The translations under genes were made by a program, and so were the position numbers. Source: Plantactinospora soyae (GTDB taxonomy: Bacteria > Actinomycetota > Actinomycetes > Mycobacteriales > Micromonosporaceae). From it: 64,000 bases of DNA. Below the pieces are notes generated by a model that worked only from the letters and a program-made list of their open reading frames with translations, did not search any database and was not told the DNA's origin. The stretch covers positions 3,658,001-3,722,000 of the forward strand of contig NZ_JADBEB010000001.1 in NCBI RefSeq assembly GCF_014874095.1, written 5' to 3'. Shown here in pieces: positions 16,518-30,572 of this stretch (its first letter is position 1; each line of letters opens with the position of its first letter).

Positions 16518-17555
16518 GTGACCGACCAACAGCGGGTGACCGAGCAGCAGCGGGCAGCGGATCGGAAATGGCCGTGGCCGGCCGGGGCGGCGACCGGGAT
16601 CGGATCGATGCCCGGGACCGACATCGCCGAGGCGCAGCGGATCGTGCTGGGCGAGCTGGCCCTGCCGCACCTGCCCGAGTTGCCCGCGCGCGGGCCCGGT
16701 GCCGACCTGATCGGCCGGACCGGCGGGCTGCTGGTGGACCTGCCGGTCGAGCTGTACGCGGGCCGGTGGCGGGTCGCCGGCCGCCCGGGGCGGGACCTGC
16801 GCCGCGCCCACGATTTCCTGGCGCGCGACCTGGACCAGATGACCGAGCAGGCCGGCGAGCTGACCGGCACCTTCAAGATCCAGGCGGCCGGCCCGCTCAC
16901 CCTGGCGGCCGGTCTCGAACGGCCGGTCGGCGGGCGGATGCTCCGGGACCCGGGCGCGGTCCGGGACCTCACCGAATCGCTCGCCGACGGGCTGCGGGCG
17001 CACGTGGCCGAGGTACGCCGCCGGCTGCCCCGGGCCACGGTGCTGCTCCAACTCGACGAGCCGACGATGCCCGCCGTACTGGCCGGACGGATTCCGACCG
17101 AGAGCGGGCTGGGGGCGTACCGGCCGGTCGGGTCGAGCACCGCCACCGGGCTGCTCCGGACCGTCGTCGAGGCGGTGGGCGTACCGGTCGTCGTGCACTG
17201 CTGCGCGCCGGACGTACCCCTGGAACTGATCCGGTCCACCGGCGCGGCCGCGGTCGCGCTCGACCTGCACCTGGTGGAGCGGCTCGATCCGGTCGGCGAG
17301 GCGATCGACGCGGGGCTCGGGCTGTTCGCCGGAGCGGCGCCGACGCTGCCGGTTCCGGGTGGCGAGGAGCCGTCGTCGGCCCAGGTCGCCGACCGGGTAC
17401 GTCAGCTCTGGGACCGGCTCGGCTTTCCCCGGGGCCAGCTCGCGGAACAGGTCGTCGTCACCCCGGCCTGCGGGCTGGCCGGCGCCTCCGACGGGTACGC
17501 CCGGAGCGTGCTCACCGCCTGTCGGGACGCGGGCCGGCGACTCGCCGAGGAATAG
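16518..17555 (+). CDS. Methionine-synthase-like protein (MetE C-terminal/UROD-like fold)
   Basis: 345 residues, equal to only the C-terminal catalytic half of cobalamin-independent methionine synthase. Early ATGIGSMPGTD is typical of this short family. Probable zinc ligands are present: VVHCC near residue 226 and TPACGLAG near 316, with an LQLDEP motif between. The full MetE N-terminal domain is missing, so a methyl transfer using a different donor is likely; substrate unknown. In mycobacteria I recall a homologue between mnmA and ligA (Rv3015c), the same place as here. GTG 16518 is set by the TAACCT box 6 nt upstream. Confidence 0.85.
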   Translation: MTDQQRVTEQQRAADRKWPWPAGAATGIGSMPGTDIAEAQRIVLGELALPHLPELPARGPGADLIGRTGGLLVDLPVELYAGRWRVAGRPGRDLRRAHDFLARDLDQMTEQAGELTGTFKIQAAGPLTLAAGLERPVGGRMLRDPGAVRDLTESLADGLRAHVAEVRRRLPRATVLLQLDEPTMPAVLAGRIPTESGLGAYRPVGSSTATGLLRTVVEAVGVPVVVHCCAPDVPLELIRSTGAAAVALDLHLVERLDPVGEAIDAGLGLFAGAAPTLPVPGGEEPSSAQVADRVRQLWDRLGFPRGQLAEQVVVTPACGLAGASDGYARSVLTACRDAGRRLAEE

Positions 17556-17561
17556 GTTTTT

Positions 17562-17576
17562 CTGCCGGTCCGGCAG
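17562..17576. promoter_or_regulatory. 15-bp perfect palindrome CTGCCGGTCCGGCAG
   Basis: It lies 14 bp before the VOC gene start and follows a run of five T. The symmetry and position suit an operator; a short hairpin is also possible. Confidence 0.35.
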
Positions 17577-17590
17577 GGCAGGATGGCCGC

Positions 17591-17965
17591 ATGATTGGCC
17601 AACTACGTACCGTGGTGATCGACTGTCCGGATCCGCGCGCGCTCGCCGGCTTCTACGCCGAGATGCTCGGCCTGCCGGTCGACCATTCCGGCAGCGACGA
17701 CGAGGACGGCTGGACCGTGGTCGGGGGGAAACCCGGCCAGCAGCCCCGGCTCGCCTTCCAGCGGGCGAGTAACCTGCGGGAGCCGCGCTGGCCCGATCCG
17801 GACCGCCCGCAGCAGTTCCACCTCGACGTGACCGTCGACGACATCGAGGTGGCCGAGGCCCAGGTGTTGAAGCTCGGGGCCACCCGGCTGCCCGGCCAGG
17901 GCGACGGCTGGCGGGTGTACGCCGATCCATCCGGCCATCCGTTCTGCCTCTGCTGGGACGACTGA
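17591..17965 (+). CDS. VOC-superfamily (glyoxalase-like) protein
   Basis: 124 residues with the paired beta-alpha-beta-beta-beta modules of the vicinal oxygen chelate fold. LRTVVIDCPDPRALAGFYAEMLGLPV is the first module; QFHLDVTVDDIEVAE, then YADPSGHPFCLCWDD, the second. Candidate metal-site residues occur (His in QFHLDV, Cys/Asp at the end), but the first-module ligand is Asp-Cys rather than His, so a metal enzyme is not certain. Substrate unknown. ATG 17591 is used because the family fold starts at residue 4; the frame is open far upstream only as a shadow of the MetE-like gene. Confidence 0.85.
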   Translation: MIGQLRTVVIDCPDPRALAGFYAEMLGLPVDHSGSDDEDGWTVVGGKPGQQPRLAFQRASNLREPRWPDPDRPQQFHLDVTVDDIEVAEAQVLKLGATRLPGQGDGWRVYADPSGHPFCLCWDD

Positions 17966-18017
17966 GCCGGATCCCGCCGGACTCGGCCGGGGTGGTGGCG
18001 CCCGGCGCGACTGAGAA

Positions 18018-19064
18018 ATGATGGCCGCCATGGTTGTTCAGGTAACCGGTCCGCCGCGCACTCGCGGTGACCTGCGGCGTGCCTCCGGATCGCTGTTCGG
18101 GCTGGCCTACGGTGACGCCCTCGGGGCGCCGACCGAGTTCCTGTCGCTGGCCGAGATCGAGCGGCGCTACGGGCCCGGCGGTCCTCGCGACCTGGTGGGG
18201 GAGCCGGCCCGGGTCACCGACGACACCCAGATGGGCCTGGCGGTCGGCCGGGCGCTGCACGAGGCCGGCCCGGCGGCCACCCCTGACGTGTTGGAGCCGT
18301 TGCTCCGCCGAGGCTTCGTGGCCTGGGCGCACAGCCCGGAGAACAATCGCGCACCGGGGATGACCTGCCTGCGGGCCTGCGGCGGACTGGCCGAGGGGCT
18401 GCGCTGGCAGGAGGCGACGATCGCCGGGTCGAAGGGCTGCGGGGCCAACATGCGGGTCACGCCGGTCGGCCTGGTGCCCGGTTACGACCTGGAGACCCTC
18501 GCCGGGGTCGCCCAGCTACAGGCCGGACTGACCCACGGGCACCCGACCGGGCTGGCCGCGAGCGAGCTGACCGCGTACGCCGTCCGGGTGCTGCGGGACG
18601 GCGCGGCCCTGACCGACCTTCCCGGCCTGCTGCGGGCCCGGGCCGAGGAGCAGCGCACGGTCTACCGGGCGGACTGGTTGGGCGACCTGTGGCAGCAGCC
18701 GGCGGTCGACGACCCGGCGAGCTTCATCGCCCGGGGCTGGCACGAGTGCCTGTCGGTGCTGGACCGGCTCGACTCGGCGCTGGCCGGGCCGGACGACGGC
18801 ACCGACCCGTGCGACGCCACCGGAGCGGGCTGGATCGCCGAGGAGGCCCTGGCCACCGCGCTGCTCTGCGCCGTACGGCAGCACGACGACCCGGTCTCGG
18901 CACTGGCCCGCGCCGCCACCACCTCCGGCGACTCGGACTCGATCGCCGCTCTGACCGGCGCCTTCGTCGGCGCGGCGTACGGCATGGCGGCCTGGCCGGC
19001 CGACTGGTCCGACCGGATCGAGTACGCCGACCAGCTCGCCGTCCTCGGCGCCGCCTGGGACTGA
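18018..19064 (+). CDS. ADP-ribosylglycohydrolase family protein
   Basis: 348 residues. It has the DraG/ARH metal-site motifs: GDALGAPTEF near residue 31, VTDDTQM near 67 and SGDSDSIAALTGAF near 303, the last giving the Asp pair that holds the binuclear metal centre. Such enzymes remove ADP-ribose from proteins or small molecules in the cytosol. There is no DraT-like ADP-ribosyltransferase in the window, so the partner is unknown. The start has three close ATGs (18018, 18021, 18030); none has a clear ribosome binding site. The next transcription unit begins 50 bp downstream. Confidence 0.9.
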   Translation: MMAAMVVQVTGPPRTRGDLRRASGSLFGLAYGDALGAPTEFLSLAEIERRYGPGGPRDLVGEPARVTDDTQMGLAVGRALHEAGPAATPDVLEPLLRRGFVAWAHSPENNRAPGMTCLRACGGLAEGLRWQEATIAGSKGCGANMRVTPVGLVPGYDLETLAGVAQLQAGLTHGHPTGLAASELTAYAVRVLRDGAALTDLPGLLRARAEEQRTVYRADWLGDLWQQPAVDDPASFIARGWHECLSVLDRLDSALAGPDDGTDPCDATGAGWIAEEALATALLCAVRQHDDPVSALARAATTSGDSDSIAALTGAFVGAAYGMAAWPADWSDRIEYADQLAVLGAAWD

Positions 19065-19112
19065 GCGAACCCGTCTCCTCTGTGGGCGGACCCGGCGTTC
19101 GGCGTGATCGCC

Positions 19113-19118
19113 TAAGAT
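19113..19118 (+). promoter_or_regulatory. -10 box TAAGAT
   Basis: TAAGAT lies 9 nt before the ATG of a 20-codon ORF at 19128 and 68 nt before the following large gene. Confidence 0.45.
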
Positions 19119-19127
19119 CCTCTGGGC

Positions 19128-19186
19128 ATGGTGGCCAATCGGGGAACGGGTCCGCCGGTTGGGCCGATCATGGCGGGGAAGGTCCG

Positions 19187-19190
<4 letters not shown>
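19128..19190 (+). CDS. 20-residue upstream ORF coupled to the next gene
   Basis: An ATG 9 nt after a TAAGAT box opens a frame of 20 codons (starting MVANRGTGPP) that stops with TGA overlapping the next gene's ATG as ATGA (19187-19190). Gene-sized spacing and the overlap suggest translation of this peptide delivers ribosomes to the 779-residue gene. The peptide has no recognisable function and may have a regulatory or coupling role only. Confidence 0.4.
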
Positions 19191-23807
<4,617 letters not shown>

Positions 23808-23987
23808 TTGAGTAGTCAGCTCTCCGTTAGCGAAGGCACGTCAGCAAGATGCGCAGTATTTCAAGTTAGTCACGACTCGACCCGATTCGCGTCTGTCGCC
23901 CCCCACGCGGCATGGGTCAGGGCGTTTCATGGGAGGCATGCCGCGCGGTACCGGCCGCGCCCTGGACCGAAAGGCTCGGGAGGTCCC

Positions 23988-26291
23988 ATGGAGGCCGCCG
24001 TGCTGCGGAACTCCGTCCCTCCGAATCGGACGGCGCCGTTCTTCGGTTTCGTCTGGTTGGTCGTCGGTATCGCCGCCGGAGTCGTCGCCGTGCCGCTCAG
24101 CGGGCTGCCCGAGCAGGCAGCCGAGCTGCCCGTGGCGTTCTGGCTGATGGCGGTGCTCGCGGTCACCTTCGACGCCCGTCCATTCAGCCCGCACGGCGAG
24201 CGGCAGAGCCAGTCCGTCTTCCCGTCGATCTGCTTCACCTTTGCGATCGGGCTCGAATGGGGACTCGGGCCGGCGATCGCCGTGCAGGCGGCGGCGGTGG
24301 TGGCCTCCGGCTGGCGGATGCGGTACGCCGCCTGGCGGACGATCTTCAACATCGGCCAGTACGCCTGCGCGCTCGGCGCGGCCGACCTGGTCATCCGGCT
24401 CACCCCCGGCGGTGGACCCGGCCCGGAGAGCCACCTGCGGCTGGTGGACGTCGCCATCGCGATCGGCGCCGGAGCCGCCTGGCTGACCGTCAACCACGGC
24501 CTCGTCGCCACCGCCGTACGGGTGCGCTTCGGTGGCCGGTGGCGGTCCCGGATCCGGCAGGGGCTCGGCTTCGAACTGCTCGCCACCGGATCCCTGCTGC
24601 TGCTCGGCCCGGTGCTGGTCGCCGCCGCCCGGTCCAGTGCCGCGCTGATCCCGTTGGTGGTGCTGCCGCTCTACGCGGTCTCCCGGATGGCCCGGCTCTC
24701 GGCCGAGCGGGAGCAACTCACCCGGCTGGATCCGCTGACCGGGCTGGCCAACCGCAAGGCGCTGCTGGACGAGGTCACCGAGCAGTTGTCGATTCACGCC
24801 GAACTGGCCGGCAAGGAGGCCCCGGGCGGCCAGTTGGCGCTGCTGCTGCTCGACCTGGACCGGTTCAAGCACGTCAACGACGCCCTCGGGCACGCGGTCG
24901 GTGACCGCCTGCTGGTCGAGGTCACCCACCGGCTGACCGCCGCGGTACGCCCGGGGGACGTGATCGCCCGGCTCGGCGGCGACGAGTTCGCCATCGTGGC
25001 GACCCGGCTCTGCGGGGTGGACGACGCCCGCCAGCTCGCCGACCGGATCGTCGGAGCCCTGACCGAGCCGGTTCCGCTGGACGGGCTGCCGCTCGACGTC
25101 GGCGGGTCGATCGGGATCGCCCTCTACCCCGAGCACGGCGCCGACTTCGCCACCCTCATGCGGCACGCCGACGTGGCGATGTACGACGCGAAACACCGGG
25201 GCGACCCGGTGGCGGTGTACGCCGCCGAATCCGACCACAACTCCGCCGAGCGGCTGAGCCTGCTGGCCGACCTGCGGCGGGTGTTGGAGACCGGCGGTAC
25301 CACCCCGGCGGCCGTCGGGTCGGGCCCGGCCGAGGGCCACCCCGGCGTACCGACCTCCGCCGCCGTCGGTGGCGACGCGGGCGAGATCACCCTCTACTAC
25401 CAGCCGCAGGTCGCGATCGACACCGGTGAGGTGATCGGCGTGGAGGCGCTGCTGCGCTGGCGGCACCCCCGGCGTGGCATGGTCGACCCGGAAGAGCTGA
25501 TCCGGGTCGCCGAGCAGAGCGCGGTGATGCGGCTGCTCACCCGCCGGGTCATCGACGACGTGGTGGAGCAGTTGGCGAAGTGGTCCGCCGCCGGGCTGGA
25601 CCTCCGGGCCGCGGTCAACGTCAGCGTCCGCGACCTGCACACCGGGGAGATCGCCGACCAGATCGCCGAACGGCTCGCCCAGTACGGCGTACCTCCGTCG
25701 CGGATCCAGCTGGAGATGACCGAGGGGGCGTTGATGGCCGATCCGCGCCGGGTCCTCGCCACCATCACCCGACTGGACCGGATCGGGGTGGCGATCGCGC
25801 TGGACGACTTCGGCACCGGCTACTCCTCGATGCAGCACCTGCGCCGGCTGCCGTTGGCGGAGGTGAAGGTCGACCGGTCGTTCGTACTCGGGATGGCGGC
25901 CGACGCCGACGACGCGGCGATCGTCCGGTCGGTGATCGAGCTGGCCGGAGCCCTCGGGTTGCGGGTCGTCGCCGAGGGCGTGGAGGACGAGCGGACCTGG
26001 CGGCTGCTGCACGCGGCGGGCTGCGACGCCGCCCAGGGCTGGTTCTTCGCCCGGCCGATGCCGGCGGAGGACCTGGTCACCTGGCTGGCCCGGTACCGGC
26101 CGATCGGCCCCAGCGGGGGCGGAGCGGCCCGGCCCGAGCGCCGGACGGTGCCGGGGGCGTCCCCGGCGGCCCGGGTCGACCTGCCGGTGGACCCGGTGGA
26201 GCCGCCGACGGTGCTGATCGAGACAGTGGAGGCCCCGGTCCGGCCGGGTCCGGCCGAGTCGATCGCCGGACTGCACCCGAGCGTGGAGTGA
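23988..26291 (+). CDS. Membrane GGDEF-EAL protein (c-di-GMP synthesis and breakdown)
   Basis: 767 residues. About six to eight membrane segments (residues ~15-225) form an MHYT/MASE-like sensor of unknown type. A GGDEF domain follows with the intact [10 protein letters not shown] (~325-335) and [18 protein letters not shown]. The EAL domain has EALLRWRHP (~484), [26 protein letters not shown] and AEGVEDE, so both active sites look complete. The protein may make or degrade c-di-GMP depending on signal. A Pro-rich tail of ~60 residues follows. ATG 23988 has GGGAGG 4 nt upstream. The 180-bp gap after ligA is unusually A/T-rich, but I see no c-di-GMP riboswitch in it. Confidence 0.92.
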   Translation: MEAAVLRNSVPPNRTAPFFGFVWLVVGIAAGVVAVPLSGLPEQAAELPVAFWLMAVLAVTFDARPFSPHGERQSQSVFPSICFTFAIGLEWGLGPAIAVQAAAVVASGWRMRYAAWRTIFNIGQYACALGAADLVIRLTPGGGPGPESHLRLVDVAIAIGAGAAWLTVNHGLVATAVRVRFGGRWRSRIRQGLGFELLATGSLLLLGPVLVAAARSSAALIPLVVLPLYAVSRMARLSAEREQLTRLDPLTGLANRKALLDEVTEQLSIHAELAGKEAPGGQLALLLLDLDRFKHVNDALGHAVGDRLLVEVTHRLTAAVRPGDVIARLGGDEFAIVATRLCGVDDARQLADRIVGALTEPVPLDGLPLDVGGSIGIALYPEHGADFATLMRHADVAMYDAKHRGDPVAVYAAESDHNSAERLSLLADLRRVLETGGTTPAAVGSGPAEGHPGVPTSAAVGGDAGEITLYYQPQVAIDTGEVIGVEALLRWRHPRRGMVDPEELIRVAEQSAVMRLLTRRVIDDVVEQLAKWSAAGLDLRAAVNVSVRDLHTGEIADQIAERLAQYGVPPSRIQLEMTEGALMADPRRVLATITRLDRIGVAIALDDFGTGYSSMQHLRRLPLAEVKVDRSFVLGMAADADDAAIVRSVIELAGALGLRVVAEGVEDERTWRLLHAAGCDAAQGWFFARPMPAEDLVTWLARYRPIGPSGGGAARPERRTVPGASPAARVDLPVDPVEPPTVLIETVEAPVRPGPAESIAGLHPSVE

Positions 26292-26340
26292 CCGGCGGCA
26301 CCCGGATCCGGAGGATCTTCGGGGGAGTCGGGGACGGCGG

Positions 26341-26448
26341 CGCTCGGGGTCACAAATACACTCGCTCAGGTCACGGCGCGCGTGCCACGCTGCGCCGGAA
26401 AGACGCCGGCGGAAGCCGGGTAGACGCCAAGGCAAGAAGGGGGCACCG
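26341..26448 (+). promoter_or_regulatory. gatC leader with near-repeats, -10 box and small hairpin
   Basis: CGCTCGGGGTCAC (26341-26353) is nearly repeated as CGCTCAGGTCAC from 26363. Between them lies TACACT (26357-26362), a good -10 box. The predicted leader of about 80 nt contains CCGGC-GGAA-GCCGG (26406-26419), a GNRA-like tetraloop hairpin, and AGACGCC twice. I do not match it to a known riboswitch. Confidence 0.35.
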
Positions 26449-26796
26449 ATGTCCGCCATCTCCCGCGAGGAGGTCGCGCACCTGGCGCGACTGTCGCGGC
26501 TCGCCGTCACGGAAGAGGAGCTGGAGACATTCGCCGGCCAGCTCGACGTGATCCTCCAGGCCGTCGCCCGGGTCGGTGAGGTGGCCGCCGCCGACATCCC
26601 GCCCACCTCGCACTCCGTTCCGCTGACGAACGTGCTCCGCGACGACGTGGTGGTGCCCGGCCTGACCCGGGCCGAGGCGCTCTCCGGGGCGCCGGACAGC
26701 GAGGAGGACCGGTTCCGGGTGCCGCGCATCCTGGACGAGGACGAGCCGCCCAGCCCGCGCGGCGAGGGCCCGGCGGATTCCGATGGGAAGGCGTGA
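26449..26796 (+). CDS. gatC: Asp/Glu-tRNA amidotransferase subunit C
   Basis: 115 residues. [24 protein letters not shown] is the standard GatC beginning, followed by the [11 protein letters not shown] helix and the extended arm that wraps around GatA ([15 protein letters not shown]). GatC stabilises GatA in the amidotransferase complex that converts Asp-tRNA(Asn) and/or Glu-tRNA(Gln) to the amides. The C-terminal tail is more charged and longer than in E. coli-independent minimal forms but normal for actinobacteria. AAGAAGGGGG (26434-26443) precedes ATG 26449. It overlaps gatA by GTGA. Confidence 0.95.
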   Translation: MSAISREEVAHLARLSRLAVTEEELETFAGQLDVILQAVARVGEVAAADIPPTSHSVPLTNVLRDDVVVPGLTRAEALSGAPDSEEDRFRVPRILDEDEPPSPRGEGPADSDGKA

Positions 26797-28277
26797 CCAC
26801 GATGGCTGACGTGACCAGGATGACCGCGACCGAGATCGCGGCCCTCATCGCTTCCGGCGAGGCGTCCGCGGTCGAAGTGACCCGGGCCCACCTGGACCGG
26901 ATCGCGGCGGTGGACGACCGGGTGCACGCGTTCCTGCACGTCGACAGCGAAGGGGCGCTGGAATCGGCCCGTACGGTCGACGCCCGGCGTGCCGCCGGGG
27001 AGGAACTCGGCCCGCTCGCCGGAGTGCCGGTGGCGGTCAAGGACGTGCTCGCCACCAAGGGCGTACCCACCACGGTCGGATCGAAGATCCTGGAGAACTG
27101 GCGCCCGCCGTACGACTCGACCATCGTTGCGCGGCTGCGTGCCGCCGGCACGGTGATGCTCGGCAAGACCAACATGGACGAGTTCGCGATGGGCTCCTCC
27201 ACCGAATACTCGGCGTACGGCCCGACGGGGAACCCGTGGGACCTGGGCCGGATCCCGGGCGGCTCCGGCGGGGGCAGTGCCGCAGCGCTGGCCGCGTACG
27301 AGGCGCCGCTCGCGATCGGCTCGGACACCGGGGGCTCGATCCGGCAGCCTGGCGCGGTCACCGGCACCGTCGGGGCGAAGCCGACCTACGGCGGCACCTC
27401 CCGGTACGGCCTGGTCGCGTTCTCGTCCTCGCTCGACACGCCCGGCCCGTGTGCCCGGAACGTGCTGGACGCGGCGCTGCTGCACGCGGCGATCGGCGGG
27501 CACGACCCGCGCGACTCCACCTCCATCCCGCAGCCGGTGCCGGACGTGGTCGCCGCCGCTCGGGCCGGCGCCTCCGGTGACCTGACCGGGGTACGCCTCG
27601 GCCTGGTCACCGAGTTCTCCGGCGAGGGTGCCGAGCCGGGTGTGCTGGCCGCGTTCCGGGAGGCGGTCGACGCGCTGACCAAGCTCGGCGCCGAGGTGGT
27701 CGAGGTCTCCTGCCCGCACTTCCAGTACGCGCTGCCGGCGTACTACCTGATCGCGCCGAGCGAGTGCTCCTCGAACCTGGCCCGGTTCGACGGGGTGCGG
27801 TTCGGGCTGCGGGTCGGCGACGACGGCGTGCACTCGCTGGAGGAGGTCATGTCGCTGACCCGGGACGCCGGCTTCGGCCCCGAGGTCAAGCGGCGGATCA
27901 TGCTCGGCACGTACGCCCTGTCGTCGGGTTACTACGACGCCTACTACGGGCAGGCGCAGAAGGTGCGGACCCTGATCACCCAGGACTTCACCAACGCGTT
28001 CGAGCAGGTCGACGTGCTGATCTCGCCGACCACCCCGTTCGTGGCGTTCCCGTTCGGCTCGCGTACGTCGGACCCGTACCAGATGTACCTGGCGGACCTG
28101 TTCACCATCCCGAGCAACCTGTACGGCGGGCCCGGCATCTCGGTGCCGTGCGGGCTCTCCGACGGGCTGCCGGTGGGCCTGCAGATCATGGCGCCGACGA
28201 TGGCGGACGACCGGATGTACCGGGTCGGCGCCGCGCTGGAGTCCGTGGTCGGCACCCTCGCCCCGCCCGCGCTCTGA
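26793..28277 (+). CDS. gatA: Asp/Glu-tRNA amidotransferase subunit A
   Basis: 494 residues, amidase-signature fold. The Ser-cisSer-Lys triad is visible: Lys in VPVAVKDVL (~81), Ser in [10 protein letters not shown] (~155-160) and Ser in [11 protein letters not shown] (~178-184). GatA releases ammonia from glutamine and channels it to GatB. GTG 26793 overlaps the gatC stop; ATG 26802 (MADVTRM) is an alternative 3 codons later. Unusually for a gatCAB locus, gatB is not next: it lies 23 kb away at 51277. A perfect 11-bp hairpin ends the operon. Confidence 0.96.
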   Translation: MTTMADVTRMTATEIAALIASGEASAVEVTRAHLDRIAAVDDRVHAFLHVDSEGALESARTVDARRAAGEELGPLAGVPVAVKDVLATKGVPTTVGSKILENWRPPYDSTIVARLRAAGTVMLGKTNMDEFAMGSSTEYSAYGPTGNPWDLGRIPGGSGGGSAAALAAYEAPLAIGSDTGGSIRQPGAVTGTVGAKPTYGGTSRYGLVAFSSSLDTPGPCARNVLDAALLHAAIGGHDPRDSTSIPQPVPDVVAAARAGASGDLTGVRLGLVTEFSGEGAEPGVLAAFREAVDALTKLGAEVVEVSCPHFQYALPAYYLIAPSECSSNLARFDGVRFGLRVGDDGVHSLEEVMSLTRDAGFGPEVKRRIMLGTYALSSGYYDAYYGQAQKVRTLITQDFTNAFEQVDVLISPTTPFVAFPFGSRTSDPYQMYLADLFTIPSNLYGGPGISVPCGLSDGLPVGLQIMAPTMADDRMYRVGAALESVVGTLAPPAL

Positions 28278-28303
28278 TCCGGGTACGCGTCTCACGTCGC
28301 AGC

Positions 28304-28334
28304 GGCGGCAACCGGTACCGGTACGGTTGCCGCC
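28304..28334. terminator. Hairpin between convergent gatA and the minus-strand gene
   Basis: GGCGGCAACCG (28304-28314) pairs perfectly with 28324-28334 over a 9-nt loop. It probably serves both directions. Confidence 0.7.
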
Positions 28335-28402
28335 CGACGTACGTTCGTCCGGGGAGCCGGTGAAGTTCCCCCGTGATCCGGGGTCGTCGGATATCCGGAC
28401 CG

Positions 28403-29326
28403 TCAGGAAAGCGCCTTGTTGCGCATCCTGGTGATCAGTGCGGCGGCCTCCGACGTTTCCGGCACGATCCCGGAGTACCAGCGCATCGAGGTGTCCGGCT
28501 CACCCGGACGCTCGCCGGGGCGGCCCTGCCGGTAGATCGACAGGGTGCCGTCGTCCGACTCGTGCACCCGTACCACCTCGTCCCAGCGCAGCGTCGGCGG
28601 CTCCGCCGGGCCGAGCCCGACACCGTCGACGACCCGCAGCCCGCCCTGCATCACCGCCAGGTTGCCGAAGACCGCGCCGGACCGGCGCAGCGCCGCCTCG
28701 GATCGCGGGCTCGGCCCGCCCGCGCGGCGGGTCCGGACGGCGTCGACGAACCGGTCCTGGTGGCGGTAGCCGTGGTATTCCAGGACCAGCGGTTTCCCGT
28801 CGCGCTCGGCGACGATGCGCGCGCCGGCACTGGTGGCGGTCACGGTGCGGGCCATGCCGGTCGGCACCATGCCGACGGATTCCCGGTGCTGGTCGACGCG
28901 GCGGATCTGCTCGAACCGCACCGGGCGGATGATCAGGTCGTGTTCGGGCATCCGCCCGGCGGCGTCGGAGAAGGGCCGGGTGACGTCGATCAGACCGTGC
29001 TCGTACAGCGCGACCCAGCGGTCCGGCCCGTCGGGTGGCAGGAGCCGGGCGGCGATCGGCCCGGAGAACACCAGACCCATCACGTGCAGCGTGGCGATGA
29101 AGGCGAAGTACGCGCCGTCGGGGTAGAGGGAGTACTGGTGGTAGCGGGAGTACTGCCGGTCCCAGAGCACCCAGAGCAGACCGATGAAGAGGCCCCCGAG
29201 GATCAGCCACAGCCAGCGCGCGCGGAAACGGATCAACGGCCGCTCCTGCCGGTGCAGGCTGATCAGCGCGCCGAGTCGGTGCTTCTCCGCCGTCGGCGCC
29301 AGCGCGGAGCTGAGATACCGCTTCAC
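28403..29326 (-). CDS. Two-pass membrane protein of unknown function
   Basis: 307 residues. Two membrane segments lie near residues 37-55 (WLWLILGGLFIGLLWVLW) and 72-92 (AYFAFIATLHVMGLVFSG). The rest is soluble with beta-rich character: WVALYEHGLIDVTRPF, then FEQIRRVDQHRESVG and later LRWDEVVRVHESDDGTLSIYRQG, a pattern reminiscent of PH-like folds repeated twice. No enzyme motif is seen. It is a single gene facing gatA across a hairpin. The start ATG 29326 is preceded by GAGGGATCG 4 nt upstream on the minus strand. Confidence 0.7.
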   Translation of the reverse strand: MKRYLSSALAPTAEKHRLGALISLHRQERPLIRFRARWLWLILGGLFIGLLWVLWDRQYSRYHQYSLYPDGAYFAFIATLHVMGLVFSGPIAARLLPPDGPDRWVALYEHGLIDVTRPFSDAAGRMPEHDLIIRPVRFEQIRRVDQHRESVGMVPTGMARTVTATSAGARIVAERDGKPLVLEYHGYRHQDRFVDAVRTRRAGGPSPRSEAALRRSGAVFGNLAVMQGGLRVVDGVGLGPAEPPTLRWDEVVRVHESDDGTLSIYRQGRPGERPGEPDTSMRWYSGIVPETSEAAALITRMRNKALS

Positions 29327-29601
29327 GATCCCTCCCGGCCGGAAACGCCCGGCTGCTCGACGTTAGCCGGGCGGGGGCGCCGTGTCGGCGCGACGACGAT
29401 CCACACGGTCGCAGAATATGCCGGCCCCGCCGGCCCTCGTGGTGGCCGAACGGCCGTCACCCGGGCGTCACAGGCCGGAGTTGATCACCGGCGGAACCGA
29501 CCGGGACACCTTCCGCCCGGCCGATCCCGGACGACCGCGCAGGACCGCACAGGACCGCGCAGGACCGCCGGCAACCGGTCCGGCCGACCATAATCGGAGC
29601 C
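29327..29601. other. Intergenic region between divergent genes
   Basis: The 275 bp between the two-pass membrane gene and the AAC(3)-type gene include a short direct repeat of CAGGACCGC (from 29538) and the CATAAT box noted separately. I see no other gene. Confidence 0.5.
29589..29594 (+). promoter_or_regulatory. Leaderless -10 box CATAAT
   Basis: CATAAT lies exactly 7 nt before GTG 29602. Confidence 0.6.
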
Positions 29602-30438
29602 GTGACCGCCGAAGACCCGAGCGTCGAACGTCCACACCAGGTGGGTCAGACAGTCCCGCACACCGTCGCCTCATTGGCGGACGATCTGCGCACCCTCGGG
29701 GTCCCGGCCGGCGGCGTGCTGCTGTTGCACTCCTCGATGCGGAGTCTCGGCTTCGTCGCGGGCGGATCCCACGCGGTGGTACTCGCCGTGCTGGAGGTGC
29801 TCGGGCCCGAGGGCACCCTGGTCGTGCCGACCCACACCCCGGACAACACCGATCCGGCCGGGTGGCGTAACCCGCCGGTCGCGCCCGGCTGGTGGCCGGT
29901 GATCCGCGAGCAGACCCCCGGCTTCGACCCGGCGCGTACCCCGAGCCGGTGGATGGGGTTGATCGCCGAGACGATCCGGACCTGGCCCGGTACCCGGCGC
30001 AGCGACCATCCGCAGGTGTCCTTCGCCGCGCTGGGTCCACAGGCCGCCGACATCGTGGGCAGCCACCGCCTGGACGACGCGCTCGGCGACGGCTCCCCGC
30101 TGGGCGCGGTCTACCGGTCGGCCGGAACGGTGCTGCTGCTGGGCTGCGGGCACGATGCCAACACCTCGCTGCATCTGGCCGAGTGGCGTCAACCGGCACC
30201 CCGGCGGGAGCGGACCGGTTCTTCGGTCCGCCGGTCGGACGGTACGAGCGGATGGGTCAGTTGGACCGACGTGGCTTCCGACGAGAGCGACTTCCCGCGG
30301 CTCGGGGCGGATTTCGAGGGCACCGGCGCCGTACGCCTCGGCGTGGTGGGAAACGCGCACGCCCGGCTGATGCCCCAGCGCAACCTGGTCGACTACGCGG
30401 TCGGATGGATGGCCGGTCATCGCGGAGCGCCCAACTAG
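29602..30438 (+). CDS. Aminoglycoside 3-N-acetyltransferase (AAC(3)) family
   Basis: 278 residues, typical AAC(3) length. LLLHSSMRSLGFVAGG (~42) is the acetyl-CoA and active-site loop; DHPQVSFAALGPQA, DGSPLGAVY and NTSLHLAEWRQ (catalytic-type His near 189) follow as in the family. Enzymes of this family transfer acetyl to the 3-amino group of 2-deoxystreptamine aminoglycosides, or to related amines in biosynthetic relatives. No aminoglycoside gene cluster is present, so this would be an orphan resistance-type enzyme; its substrate must be tested. The leaderless CATAAT box sets GTG 29602. Confidence 0.9.
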   Translation: MTAEDPSVERPHQVGQTVPHTVASLADDLRTLGVPAGGVLLLHSSMRSLGFVAGGSHAVVLAVLEVLGPEGTLVVPTHTPDNTDPAGWRNPPVAPGWWPVIREQTPGFDPARTPSRWMGLIAETIRTWPGTRRSDHPQVSFAALGPQAADIVGSHRLDDALGDGSPLGAVYRSAGTVLLLGCGHDANTSLHLAEWRQPAPRRERTGSSVRRSDGTSGWVSWTDVASDESDFPRLGADFEGTGAVRLGVVGNAHARLMPQRNLVDYAVGWMAGHRGAPN

Positions 30439-30529
30439 CCGGCGGTGGCCGTGCGGTGCGCCGGGCCGCCGGGGTCCGGGACGTCGATGCAGCGGATCAC
30501 ATTACGAGCTTGTTGCCAAAGATTTGCAA

Positions 30530-30535
30530 TAAGGT
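30530..30535 (+). promoter_or_regulatory. -10 box TAAGGT beside an A/T-rich TTGC...GCAA near-palindrome
   Basis: TAAGGT predicts transcription from about 30542, giving a 31-nt leader for GTG 30573. TTGCCAAAGATTTGCAA (30513-30529), directly upstream, has TTGC/GCAA ends and could be an operator. Confidence 0.4.
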
Positions 30536-30572
30536 CGGGTGAGACCGGTCAGTCCGCGACGGGAGCAACCTC

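Noticed and set aside
23808-23987. Possible c-di-GMP riboswitch before the GGDEF-EAL gene
   Set aside because: The conserved GEMM core elements are not present; the A/T-rich stretch shows no convincing fold.
23841-28295. Very long minus-strand open frame (1484 codons) opposite the GGDEF-EAL and gat genes
   Set aside because: It is the antisense shadow of G+C-rich genes with clear function; its sequence is low-complexity Arg/Gly/Asp/Gln-rich and matches nothing.
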